Shown one piece after another: positions 8,984 through 16,693 of a stretch of DNA of 64,000 bases. This stretch comes from Allomeiothermus sp035760705 (lineage in GTDB: Bacteria > Deinococcota > Deinococci > Deinococcales > Thermaceae). Where the stretch lies: contig DASTSL010000128.1 of NCBI GenBank assembly GCA_035760705.1, forward strand, positions 19,515 through 83,514, in the 5' to 3' direction. Both the position numbers and the translations under genes were made by a program. The notes beneath the pieces are model-generated. The model did no database searches. It was not told the DNA's origin and saw nothing but the letters and a program-made list of their open reading frames with translations. Numbering within the stretch: position 1 is the stretch's first letter; every line of letters starts with the position of its first letter.

Positions 8984-10288
8984 TCACTTCCCCCAGGTGG
9001 TGAAGAGACCGATGGCGGCCAGCGCCATGGCCAGGGTGGCCAGCCAGCCCAGGATCTTGAGCCGAGGCGAGAGCGTAAACTCGCCCATCACCTGGGGGCT
9101 CGAGGTCAGCAGCATCATCAGCACCATCACCGGCACCGCCACCAGCCCGTTGATCACCGCCGCCCAGATCAAAGCCTCGATGGGGTTGATGGGGGTGAAG
9201 TTGATCGCCAGCCCGACCAAGGTGGCCAGGGCGATGATGCCGTAAAAACCCCGGGCCTTGAGCGGTTTGCGCTCGAGGCCGGTGGGCCAGCGCAAGGCTT
9301 CGCCCAGCCCGTAGGCGGCGGAACCGGCCAGCACCGGCACCGCCAAGAGCCCGGTTCCGATCACGCCCGCCGCGAAGAGAAATTTGGCGAAAGGCCCGGC
9401 CACCGGCTCGAGCGCCGCCGCGGCCTCGGCAGCCGAGCGGATCTCGGTCTTCCCGGCGGCGTGCAGGGTTGCGGCGGTGGTGAGCATGATGAACCAGGCG
9501 ATCAGGTTGGAGACCCCCATGCCCAAGTAGGTGTCGGCCTTGATCCGCCAGAACTGCGCCGGGGCCTGCTGCGGGGCGTGTTTGAGGGGCTGATCGGCGG
9601 GCTCTTTGCGCAACTCCTCGACCTCGGTGGAGGCCTGCCAGAAGAACAGGTAGGGGCTGATGGTGGTCCCCAGCACCGCCACGATCATGGCCAGATAGCC
9701 GGGGTCCCAGCGCAGCGAAGGCAGCACTGCGTTTTTGAGGGCTTCTCCCCAAGGAACCTGCACGGTGAAGGCCGCTACCACGTAGATGAACAGCGCCAGG
9801 GTGAGCCACTTGAGAAACCCCGCGTAGCGGTGGTAGGGCACGAAGACCTCCAAGGTCAGCGAGACGAAGGCGAAGACCGCGGTGTAAAGCAGCGCCGGAC
9901 CGCCCAGCAAGAGCTTGGCCGCCGCGCCCATCGCGCCCAGGTCGGCCCCGATGTTGATGATGTTGGCGACGAGCAAGAGCCCCACCACCGGGTATAAGAG
10001 CCAGGGGGGGTAGAAGCGGCGCAGGTTCCCGGCGATCCCCCGCCCGGTCACCCGCCCGATCCGGGCCGCGATCTCCTGGATGGCCCCCATCAGCGGGTAG
10101 GTGAAGAGCAGGGTCCACAAGAGCCCGTAGCCGAACGCCGCCCCGGCTTGCGAGTAGGTGGCGATCCCGCTGGGGTCATCGTCGGAGGCCCCGGTGACTA
10201 GACCCGGCCCCAGGGCTTTGAGGACGTTGCGTTCTTGGGGGGAGCTGCGCTCCCCGGTTTCCTCGGCTTCTGCTTGTTGGGTCGCCAT
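8984..10288 (-). CDS. NRAMP-family-like divalent metal transporter
   Basis: A 434-residue inner-membrane protein with about eleven hydrophobic segments and the NRAMP start GPGLVTGASDDDPSGIATYSQ. In canonical NRAMP proteins the first half-helix reads DPGN and the sixth has a metal-binding Met (MPH); here they read DPSG and ISPYLFFW. The metal site is therefore not the manganese type, which is relevant to the NRAMP-related magnesium-type clade; the actual ion is unknown. It is the first gene of an operon with GH1 and SDR, under repeat array 4. No clear ribosome site precedes the ATG. Confidence 0.85.
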   Translation of the reverse strand: MATQQAEAEETGERSSPQERNVLKALGPGLVTGASDDDPSGIATYSQAGAAFGYGLLWTLLFTYPLMGAIQEIAARIGRVTGRGIAGNLRRFYPPWLLYPVVGLLLVANIINIGADLGAMGAAAKLLLGGPALLYTAVFAFVSLTLEVFVPYHRYAGFLKWLTLALFIYVVAAFTVQVPWGEALKNAVLPSLRWDPGYLAMIVAVLGTTISPYLFFWQASTEVEELRKEPADQPLKHAPQQAPAQFWRIKADTYLGMGVSNLIAWFIMLTTAATLHAAGKTEIRSAAEAAAALEPVAGPFAKFLFAAGVIGTGLLAVPVLAGSAAYGLGEALRWPTGLERKPLKARGFYGIIALATLVGLAINFTPINPIEALIWAAVINGLVAVPVMVLMMLLTSSPQVMGEFTLSPRLKILGWLATLAMALAAIGLFTTWGK

Positions 10289-10340
10289 AAGATTTCAGCC
10301 GAGGTGAGGTCCACCCTTCGACTCCCTCGGGTTCGAATGC

Positions 10341-10394
10341 AGCCTGAACCTGCTTACTGAAAGCGGATTGAAAGGCGGCTGAGTTGGGGCTGAA
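10341..10394 (-). promoter_or_regulatory. 11-bp tandem repeat array 4 plus -10 (NRAMP operon)
   Basis: CTGAA, TTGAA, CTGAG and CTGAA start at 10357, 10368, 10379 and 10390. The hexamer CAGGCT (10341-10346, minus strand) lies 15 nt after the last half-site. The remaining 10395-10604 interval holds only the promoter and hairpin of the next gene. Confidence 0.65.
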
Positions 10395-10544
10395 AAGACA
10401 GGCCCGCTTTCCAGCAGTAGATGCTCAATCTCGAGGAGCCAGGTTCGGGCTCCTCAGGTGTAAGCGAACTAACACGCCCCTGACAGACTCGCCGCAAGAT
10501 ATAGCTCGTAGAGCATTTTTAGCACAATTCTGGGATGCTATAAG

Positions 10545-10570
10545 GCGGGCTCATCCCGGGGTGAGCCCGC
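10545..10570 (+). promoter_or_regulatory. Hairpin in leader of thioredoxin-fold gene
   Basis: A 9-bp perfect stem (GCGGGCTCA/TGAGCCCGC) with an 8-nt loop lies 34 nt before the ATG, right after a TATAAG -10-like box at 10540. It has no T-run, so it is more likely a leader structure than a terminator. Confidence 0.4.
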
Positions 10571-10604
10571 GGTCGAAACCCAACCAGGAAGGCGAGGTGG
10601 CAGG

Positions 10605-11039
10605 ATGTTGATGCGGGGTGTGCGGCCTCCGGTGTTTAAGGTCAGGGATTGCCAGGGCCGGTGGTTGGACCTGTGGGAGCATCTGGGCTTCAAGCGGATG
10701 CTGATCGTATTCGAGCCGGACCTCAACTACCTCAGGCGGGCCCGGGCTCACCTGGGTAGCCTGGCCGAGCAGGACTGGTTGGTGATCTTGGTGGTTTCAC
10801 CGGGAAACCCCCTGGCTGCCGAGGGAGCGGTCAGGGAGGGGTTGTGTGTGCTAGTAGACCACGACGGTACTTTGCAGCTGCGCTACCAGGCCGAGCCGGG
10901 AACCAGCTACGTGGTCGAGAAGAATGGCCGCATCAAGCAGATCTGGTCCTCACCGCCCACCCCGGCGGACATCCTCGAGCGCCTCCAAGCGGCTCCGCCC
11001 ACCAGCAGGGCCGCGGCCCCGGCAGGCCATAGCGCTTAG
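10605..11039 (+). CDS. Thioredoxin-fold (redoxin-like) protein, active Cys absent
   Basis: A 144-residue protein that matches the AhpC/TSA or redoxin fold: FKVRDCQGRWLDLWEH, then RMLIVFEPD, and a late SYVVEKNGRIKQIW strand pair typical of peroxiredoxin-like domains. The position that should hold the peroxidatic Cys (normally TxxC after the central strand) has no cysteine, so redox catalysis is doubtful. The ATG at 10605 has GAGG-type sequence upstream; an ATG at 10611 is an alternative. Confidence 0.6.
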   Translation: MLMRGVRPPVFKVRDCQGRWLDLWEHLGFKRMLIVFEPDLNYLRRARAHLGSLAEQDWLVILVVSPGNPLAAEGAVREGLCVLVDHDGTLQLRYQAEPGTSYVVEKNGRIKQIWSSPPTPADILERLQAAPPTSRAAAPAGHSA

Positions 11040-11176
11040 CCAGGGCTTGGCGTTCTAGAGGGATCCTGAAGGAAAATCTTCCGTAGCTAGCTTGCCCGCC
11101 CCCTACGCTCCCCAGCAGGCTGCCGAGATGGGTGGCCTGTTGGCTTGGGTTGTGGCCCTTTGTCACCGCACGGCTC

Positions 11177-12009
11177 TTATGCAGAGCGCTGGAGGAACGC
11201 GAACACGTGGCCTTCCGGATCCTGCACCGCCAAACCTTGCTCATCGCGCAGATAGGGGAGGCCGGCGGCTTTGACCCTGGCCTCGAGCGGCTCGAGGTCG
11301 GCGTAAAAGCAAACCGTGGCGTGCTCCCCGCCCAGCATGTCGGCCAGCCCCACCTGGGGGTCCCAGCAGTAGAGCCAGCGCCGGGGGGTGAAGTGCCCGT
11401 CCTTTCGGGCTCAGGCCCCAGCACGAACTGGGCGAAAGCCCGCTCCTTCATCTCCTCCACGAAGACAAAGCCGTAAGCCTCCACCAGCCGCCGCTTCATC
11501 GCGGCGAAATCCTGGAAGGTCAGCGCCACCTCGCGCAGACCCACCACCGGCAGGGGGCTTACCGGGGGGAACGGCGGGGAAACGCGGATCGGTGGGGTCG
11601 GTAGCGACTTCGCGCAGCTCGAGCCCGTGTCCGAACGGATCGAAAAAATACAGCCCAAGGTCAGGTTCGGCCCCGGCTTGGGCCAGGTTGATCTCCCGGT
11701 AGGCGATCCCCGCTGCCCGCAAGCAGGCTTGGGCTCGTTCCCGCTGGCCTTTGGGAATTTGCAGGGCGAAGTGGACGTGGGTGCCGCCCGCCGCCCCGGG
11801 CCCCCAGCCTTCCCAAGCGGGGGTCGTTGGGCTGCCGGGTGATGGGTTTCCATAGGCTCAGGCTCTGGCCGGAGGGCAAAGCGAACTCGGCCACCCCCCT
11901 GTCCCTCGGCGTAGCGGGTGAATGGGAAGCCGAACAGGCTTTGGTAGAACAGGACGGCCCGCTCGAGGTTCGTCACCTCCAGGCTCAGCCCGGCCAGGTC
12001 GTGGATCAC
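11177..12009 (-). pseudogene. Two-domain VOC (glyoxalase-like) protein, four frameshifts
   Basis: Read through in the best frames, the gene gives two vicinal-oxygen-chelate modules: IHDLAGLSLEVTNLERAV, then FALPSGQSLSLWKPITR, GGTHVHFALQIPKGQ, FFDPFGHGLELREV, then VGLREVALTFQDF, HFTPRRWLYCWDPQ and DPEGHVFAFLQRSA. The frame changes near 11900 (one G too many), 11820 (one C too many), 11570 (one C too many) and 11400 (one G missing). Correcting all four gives a length divisible by three. The GTG at 12009 overlaps the stop of the deaminase gene. The gene appears dead; enzyme type is unknown. Multiple homopolymer sequencing errors are the alternative. Confidence 0.65.
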
Positions 12010-12626
12010 CCGTCCTCCTCCCGCACGATCTCCGCCTGCAACTCGCGGAGCGGGTGGGTAGCTTGCGGGGCGTCCTCGAACCGGGCGCAGATCTCGGGGT
12101 AGCGCTCCCTCCAGCGCTGCCAGCCCTCGGCTCCGTACACGCTTTTGGCCTCCGGCGCGAAGAGCATGGCAGCTTCTTCCTCGAGGTCGGGGAAGGGACA
12201 GGGGGTGACCTGGATCCGCAGGTAGGCCGGATGCTCGTTCCACTCGATCAGCCGTCCGCTGCCGCCCCAGGGGTCGTCGCAGGCCCACACCACCCGCTGT
12301 AGGCCCAGCATCCCAATGGCTCCCCCGCACATCAAACAGGGCTCGAGCGAGGTGTAGAGGGTCCAACCGTGGGGGTCTTGGATCTTGCCGATCTTGAAAA
12401 ACGCCACCATCTCGGCGTGGGCCAGCCCGGAGCTGCCGATCTCCTGGGGCTCCTCCGGCCAGGGTAAGGAGGAGCGGTTATAGCCCTCGGAAAGCACCTT
12501 TCCCGCCGCATCCACGATCACGCAGCCGATGGGGCTCGAGCCCGCCCGCACCGCTTCACGGGCCAGCTCGAGGGTTCGCCGCAATATCCGCCGGTCGAAC
12601 TCGTCAGATGGGGCCGATGGAGCCAT
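12006..12626 (-). CDS. Nucleoside (cytidine/guanine-type) deaminase
   Basis: A 206-residue zinc deaminase of the CDA/tRNA-adenosine-deaminase fold. The zinc ligands and catalytic Glu are in HAEM (AHAEMVAF) and PCLMC (EPCLMCGGAIG). The N-terminal half carries PIGCVIVDAAGKV, as in guanine or cytosine deaminases. A C-terminal extension of about 70 residues is unusual. The ATG lies 6 nt after a TACTTT -10 box, so the mRNA is probably leaderless. It is co-transcribed with the decayed VOC gene. Confidence 0.85.
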   Translation of the reverse strand: MAPSAPSDEFDRRILRRTLELAREAVRAGSSPIGCVIVDAAGKVLSEGYNRSSLPWPEEPQEIGSSGLAHAEMVAFFKIGKIQDPHGWTLYTSLEPCLMCGGAIGMLGLQRVVWACDDPWGGSGRLIEWNEHPAYLRIQVTPCPFPDLEEEAAMLFAPEAKSVYGAEGWQRWRERYPEICARFEDAPQATHPLRELQAEIVREEDG

Positions 12627-12632
12627 TCCTGC

Positions 12633-12664
12633 AAAGTAAACCTCCCGGCTGAGGTTGGCCTGAA
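12633..12664 (-). promoter_or_regulatory. 11-bp tandem repeat array 5 plus -10 (deaminase)
   Basis: CTGAG at 12649 and CTGAA at 12660. TACTTT at 12633-12638 lies 15 nt after the last half-site, followed 6 nt later by the ATG. It is back-to-back with array 6. Confidence 0.6.
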
Positions 12665-12696
12665 GAAGGGGCCTAGAGCGCGGGTCTGCGAGCGCA

Positions 12697-12750
12697 CTCA
12701 GCCAAAGTTCAGAAATACCACAGGATACGGTCAGTTGCCCTTTCTACCGT
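12697..12750 (+). promoter_or_regulatory. 11-bp tandem repeat array 6 plus -10 (SRPBCC/antiporter)
   Basis: CTCAG, TTCAG, CACAG and GTCAG start at 12697, 12708, 12719 and 12730. TACCGT starts at 12745, 15 nt after the last one. The gene starts 21 nt after the -10. Confidence 0.7.
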
Positions 12751-12770
12751 GGCTTCTGGAGGGGAAGAGT

Positions 12771-13244
12771 ATGTACAAAGCCGAAGCCAGCATCAGTGTG
12801 CCTGCTGACCAACAGCGGGTTTGGGACTATATCTCCAACTACGAAAACTTCGACCAGTTCATGTCCCACGTGGAGAAGGTGGAGATGGAGGATAGCCGCA
12901 CCTCGGTGTGGCGCTTGCGCGGGCCGCTAGGCATCCCGGTCACCTGGAAGGCCGTGACCACCACCATGGAGCCCCCCCGTCACCTGGGTTGGCAGAGCCT
13001 GGAGGGCTCGCTCAAGACCCACGGTTACATCCAGGTCATGCCAGAGGGGAGCGGCTCGAGGGTCACCGTGCACGTCGAATACACCCCGCCCGGTGGCGCG
13101 GTGGGAGAGGCTTTCGCCAGCCTATTCAAAGACCCCCAGAAAATGCTCGAGCAGGACCTGGAAAAGCTCGGGGAGATCATCTCCGGCTGGCCCACCGAGG
13201 CCTCGCCTGGCCCCTCGGTACGCAACACCCGCCACGGCAGCTAG
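12771..13244 (+). CDS. SRPBCC (START-like) lipid-binding fold protein
   Basis: A 157-residue helix-grip protein (polyketide cyclase/dehydrase type) with SVPADQQRVWDYISNYENF and the usual cavity strands (GIPVTWKAVTT, VEYTPPGGAVGEAFA). The ATG at 12771 has GGAGGGG upstream. It is highly similar to the SRPBCC domain at 40785 (same motifs in the same order), so the two are paralogs. The ligand is unknown. It is the first gene after array 6 and is followed by a hairpin and the antiporter gene. Confidence 0.85.
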   Translation: MYKAEASISVPADQQRVWDYISNYENFDQFMSHVEKVEMEDSRTSVWRLRGPLGIPVTWKAVTTTMEPPRHLGWQSLEGSLKTHGYIQVMPEGSGSRVTVHVEYTPPGGAVGEAFASLFKDPQKMLEQDLEKLGEIISGWPTEASPGPSVRNTRHGS

Positions 13245-13286
13245 GACTAGGGCGGCTCGGCTCAGGGTCGAGCCACCCAGAAAGTT

Positions 13287-13310
13287 GAGGCATGGGGGTT
13301 CCCATGCCTC
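13287..13310 (+). terminator. Hairpin after SRPBCC gene
   Basis: A 10-bp stem (GAGGCATGGG/CCCATGCCTC) with a 4-nt loop; the trailing sequence is only weakly T-rich, so it may be a partial terminator before the antiporter gene. Confidence 0.5.
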
Positions 13311-13361
13311 CTTTGTATTGGCTGCCCAACCTGAGCCGAGGAAACCAACCGGGGCACGGTC

Positions 13362-14717
13362 ATGGAGTTCATCGATTGGGTACTGCTGAGCGGGGTTTTG
13401 CTGCTGGGTCTGGCACTGGGGTCGGCCTATGTCCGCACGCTGCCGGTGAGCAATGCGCTGGTCTATCTGCTGGTGGGGGTAGCCCTCGGCCCCCTGGGGT
13501 TGGGGCTGCTCGAGGCCGATGTGCTGGCCGACGCGCACTGGCTGGAGCGGCTTGCCGAGGTGGTGGTCATCGTCTCGCTCTTTGTGGGTGGGCTCAAGCT
13601 GCGTCTCCCGCTGGGGGACCCGGCCTGGCGGGCGGCCTTCTGGCTGGCCGGGCCGGTGATGCTGCTCTGCATCCTGGGGGTGGCGGTCTTCGCCCACTTC
13701 TTCCTGGGTCTCACGCCCGCCGCGGCGCTCTTGCTGGGGGCGGTGCTGGCCCCCACCGATCCGGTGTTGGCCACCGCGGTGGCGGTTCCCGACGCTAAGG
13801 ATAAAGACCGGTTGCGCTACGCCCTCTCCGGCGAGGCCGGGCTCAACGACGGCACGGCCTTCCCTTTCGTGGTGCTGGCCCTCCTGTGGATCGAGCAGGG
13901 GGGTGGATGGGGGCCTTGGGTGGGGGGGTGGGCGCTCGAGCGGCTGTTGTGGGCGGTCCCGGCGGGGCTCGGGCTGGGGTTCGCGCTAGGGTTCGGGTTG
14001 GGGCGGCTGGCCATCCGGGCGCGCCAGCACACCCGCGACCCGGCCACCTCGAGCGACCTCCTGCTGCTGGCCCTGATCGCCCTCTCCTACGCGCTGGCGG
14101 AGTTCGCCCAGGCCTGGGGGTTTTTGGCGGTGTTCGCCGCCGGGGTGGGGCTGCGCCGGGCCGAGGTGCGTACCGTACGAGACCACCCGGTGCCCCGCTC
14201 GCTGAGCGAACCGGCTCCGCCCTTGCACCCCGAGGAGACCCCGGCAGAGGCGCTGCTCGAGCGCGAGGTCAGCGCCGAGGCGTTGGCCCACCCCACCATC
14301 GCCACGGGGGCGGTGGTGCGCGACGTGCTCAGCTTTGGCGAGGTGCTCGAGCGGCTGATGGCCCTGGTCAGCGTGGTGCTCACCGGGGTGCTGGTCAGCC
14401 TGGCCTGGGACTGGCGGGGGGTAGCGCTGGCGGCAATGCTCTTTTGCCTGATCCGCCCGCTGGCGGTGGCGATCTGCCTGAGCCGCACCCCCACCACCCG
14501 GCTCCAGCGGGGCCTGATCGCCTGGTTCGGCATCCGCGGGGTGGGGAGCCTCTACTACCTGACCTACGCGGTGGGCGAGGGTCTGGGTCGTGGTCGCGCC
14601 GAGGACGTGAGCGGGATCGCACTCACGGTGGTGGCCCTCAGCGTCTTGCTCCACGGCAGCAGCGTCACCCCCTTGCTGGGGTATTACGAGCGGGGCCTCG
14701 AGCAGGCCGAGCGCTAA
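13362..14717 (+). CDS. Cation:proton antiporter (CPA1/NhaP-like)
   Basis: A 451-residue inner-membrane protein with about 11-12 hydrophobic helices and the CPA1 core APTDPVLATAVAVPDA plus SGEAGLNDGTAFPFV, where the paired Asp and Asn residues form the ion site. It would exchange Na+ or K+ for protons and help with pH or salt stress. A hydrophilic loop of about 70 residues near position 270 is Glu- and Pro-rich. The ribosome site is weak. Confidence 0.9.
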   Translation: MEFIDWVLLSGVLLLGLALGSAYVRTLPVSNALVYLLVGVALGPLGLGLLEADVLADAHWLERLAEVVVIVSLFVGGLKLRLPLGDPAWRAAFWLAGPVMLLCILGVAVFAHFFLGLTPAAALLLGAVLAPTDPVLATAVAVPDAKDKDRLRYALSGEAGLNDGTAFPFVVLALLWIEQGGGWGPWVGGWALERLLWAVPAGLGLGFALGFGLGRLAIRARQHTRDPATSSDLLLLALIALSYALAEFAQAWGFLAVFAAGVGLRRAEVRTVRDHPVPRSLSEPAPPLHPEETPAEALLEREVSAEALAHPTIATGAVVRDVLSFGEVLERLMALVSVVLTGVLVSLAWDWRGVALAAMLFCLIRPLAVAICLSRTPTTRLQRGLIAWFGIRGVGSLYYLTYAVGEGLGRGRAEDVSGIALTVVALSVLLHGSSVTPLLGYYERGLEQAER

Positions 14718-14782
14718 GCGGGGTAACTAGGCCCGTGGGGTAGCGAGATCGTGAACCTGGGAGTTCACGCCGCGCTTCCTCT

Positions 14783-14836
14783 CTCAGCCGGGACTCAGAA
14801 CTCGATCAGGGCGGTTTCAGCGCTCTCGGTGAGGCT
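14783..14836 (+). promoter_or_regulatory. 11-bp tandem repeat array 7 plus -10-like
   Basis: CTCAG, CTCAG, ATCAG and TTCAG start at 14783, 14794, 14805 and 14816. GAGGCT starts at 14831, 15 nt after the last one; its first base departs from (T/C)AnnnT. Confidence 0.6.
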
Positions 14837-14855
14837 TGGTTCACGAGGAGTGCCC

Positions 14856-15515
14856 ATGAACGAAGCCAACCACGTATTCCAGATGCCCGCAAACCCGGTG
14901 CAATCGGCATTGCACGAGGCGTATGTCGCGCTGCACGAAAGCGGAGAGGCTGAGCGGGGTGAGGCGCTGTCATTCGAACCCCCCGATTCCAGCCTGCCCG
15001 AGCCCGAGCGGCGGCGGCAACTGGCCCGGGCCCTGTCGCAGCAGATCGCCGGAAGCGTCCGGCTCCAGACCCGGACCCAGCGGCTCTGCGTCTTGCTGCA
15101 CAGCCTGCTGGGCCAGCCCGAGGGGCGGGCGTTCGAGCGGCTGGTGCGGGTGCTCGAGGTGCTCGGCAAGCGGCGCAAGGTCGAGCTGGAGAAGCTGGTG
15201 CAGCAGATGAGCCTGCTCTTGGGCCCGACCTTCGTGCCGGTGCTCAGGGAGCCGGACCTGAACCCCACCGTTCCCTCGTCCCACCCGCTAGCCCTGCTGG
15301 GCGAGGCCCAGAATCTGTTCAGCGAGTACAAGGATCAACAGAAGGTGGTGCAGTGCAGCGCCTGGCAGACCGAGGCCCACGCCGCGGGCGAGATCGCCAA
15401 GTGGCTGCACGAGTGCTGCCAGCGGCTCCAGCAGGACACCTACTTCCTCGAGTCCGCCCTGAGCAAGACCCGTGCCGCGCTCAAAGCCGAGCAAAAAGTC
15501 CGGGCGACCTACTGA
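14856..15515 (+). CDS. Hypothetical protein, mostly helical
   Basis: A 219-residue soluble protein without recognised family. The sequence is rich in Glu, Arg, Gln and Leu, with heptad-like stretches (LERLVRVLEVLGKRRKVELE region) suggesting coiled coil, and a Cys pair in the C-terminal WLHECCQRLQQ. The ATG at 14856 follows GAGGAG, and the gene has an 11-bp array upstream and a terminator after it, so it is a real transcription unit of the stress regulon. Confidence 0.65.
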   Translation: MNEANHVFQMPANPVQSALHEAYVALHESGEAERGEALSFEPPDSSLPEPERRRQLARALSQQIAGSVRLQTRTQRLCVLLHSLLGQPEGRAFERLVRVLEVLGKRRKVELEKLVQQMSLLLGPTFVPVLREPDLNPTVPSSHPLALLGEAQNLFSEYKDQQKVVQCSAWQTEAHAAGEIAKWLHECCQRLQQDTYFLESALSKTRAALKAEQKVRATY

Positions 15516-15530
15516 CCGCCCGGATCCCTC

Positions 15531-15563
15531 CCCGCCGCTGATTGCTCAGCGGCGGGCTTTTTT
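15531..15563 (+). terminator. Rho-independent terminator
   Basis: CCCGCCGCTGA/TCAGCGGCGGG stem followed by six T. It overlaps the 3' end of the convergent small gene at 15546. Confidence 0.85.
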
Positions 15564-15761
15564 GGCGGCAGCCTTGCTGCTTTCCTTGTGGACTTCGGCC
15601 TTGGCCCGGTCAACCACGGCCTTGCCCTTCTCGACCGCCTTCTCCACCGGGTTATCGCTGGTGTCGGCCTTGATCTCGTGCCCCTCGGCCCGCGCCCGGT
15701 CGGCGACCTCGTTGACCTTGGAGCGCACGGCTTTCACGGCTTCCTTGAACCTTTTCTCCAT
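15546..15761 (-). CDS. Small LEA-like hydrophilic protein
   Basis: A 71-residue, Lys-, Ala-, Glu- and Asp-rich amphipathic-helix protein (KAVRSKVNEVADRAR, EKGKAVVDRAKAEVHK) resembling LEA or CsbD-type stress proteins. GGAGGG precedes the ATG. A TAAGTT -10 box and four 11-bp repeats lie upstream, inside the end of the YihY gene. Likely a general-stress protein; the mechanism is not known. Confidence 0.7.
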   Translation of the reverse strand: MEKRFKEAVKAVRSKVNEVADRARAEGHEIKADTSDNPVEKAVEKGKAVVDRAKAEVHKESSKAAAKKARR

Positions 15762-15779
15762 GGCTTCCCTCCAGCCTCT

Positions 15780-15833
15780 AACTTAGAAACTTTTTTTGAA
15801 ACCTGGCTGTAACGTACCTGAGTTCAAGCTGAC
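15780..15833 (-). promoter_or_regulatory. 11-bp tandem repeat array 8 plus -10 (LEA-like)
   Basis: TTGAA, CTGTA, CTGAG and CTGAC start at 15796, 15807, 15818 and 15829. TAAGTT (15780-15785, minus strand) lies 15 nt after the last half-site. Part of the array lies within the last codons of the YihY gene. Confidence 0.7.
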
Positions 15834-16690
15834 TTCGGCGGTTCTGGCCGAGGGGGGCTGGGCGGGGTGGCCCTCGAGCCGCGCCGGTGGGCGTAGACCT
15901 GGGTGAATTCGGCCCCCAGCAGAACGATCTGTGCCGAGTAGTAAATCCACAGGAGCAGGATCACCAGCGACCCCGCCGCCCCATACACCGAGGCGGTGGC
16001 GCTGTTGCCGAGATAGAAGCCGATAGCGAAGCGGCCTAGGTTGAAGAGAAGCGCGGTGACGATGGCCCCGATCCACACGTCCCGCCAGGCGATCACCGTA
16101 TCGGGCAGGAATTTGTAGATCAGGGCGAACAGCAGGGTGATGACCCCCAGTGAGACCACGAAGTCCAGCCCACGCCACAACCAGCCCGTCCCTAACGCTC
16201 CCATCACGCTGCTGCTGAGCGCGCTCAGCAGCGCGTTGGCTACCAGCGAGACCAGGATCAAGAACCCCACCGCCAGGATCATACCGAAAGAGATCAGCCG
16301 CAGCCGGATTTGCTGCCAGAAGCTCAGGGCTCGAGGCTTCACCTCCCAGATCAGGTTCAAGGTCTGCTGGAGGTGCAAAAAGACCCCGGTGGCCCCCACG
16401 AACAAGGTCACCAGGCCCACTACCGTGGCCACCACCCCGGTGCCCCGTTTGTTGGCGGCCTCGAGCATGTTGCTGATGAAGTCGGCCCCCTCCGGCCCCA
16501 ACAGTTTGCGCAATTCCTCTATGATGTAGCGCCGGGCTTCGCCCTGGTCGTAGATGAGCCCCAGCACGGCGAGCACGATCACCAAGAGCGGGGCCAGCGA
16601 GAACACCGTGAAGTAAGCCAGCGCCGCGGCCTGGACGGGAATGTTGTCGCTGCGCCAGTCTTGCAGGGTCTGCCGGATCAGGCTCCACAT
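15824..16690 (-). CDS. YihY/BrkB-family (UPF0761) membrane protein
   Basis: A 288-residue inner-membrane protein with six predicted helices and the family segments QAAALAYFTVFSLAPLL near residue 23 and AGSLVILLLWIYYSAQIVLLGAEFT near the C-terminus. The family is widespread and of unknown function. The ATG at 16690 lies 3 nt after the restored stop of the endonuclease III gene, so the two form an operon under array 9. Confidence 0.9.
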   Translation of the reverse strand: MWSLIRQTLQDWRSDNIPVQAAALAYFTVFSLAPLLVIVLAVLGLIYDQGEARRYIIEELRKLLGPEGADFISNMLEAANKRGTGVVATVVGLVTLFVGATGVFLHLQQTLNLIWEVKPRALSFWQQIRLRLISFGMILAVGFLILVSLVANALLSALSSSVMGALGTGWLWRGLDFVVSLGVITLLFALIYKFLPDTVIAWRDVWIGAIVTALLFNLGRFAIGFYLGNSATASVYGAAGSLVILLLWIYYSAQIVLLGAEFTQVYAHRRGSRATPPSPPRPEPPKSA

Positions 16691-16693
16691 CGC

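Noticed and set aside
10933..12366. 477-codon minus frame over the VOC and deaminase region
   Set aside because: It mixes parts of the two VOC domains with out-of-frame deaminase sequence; the corrected VOC reading plus the clear deaminase frame explain the region.
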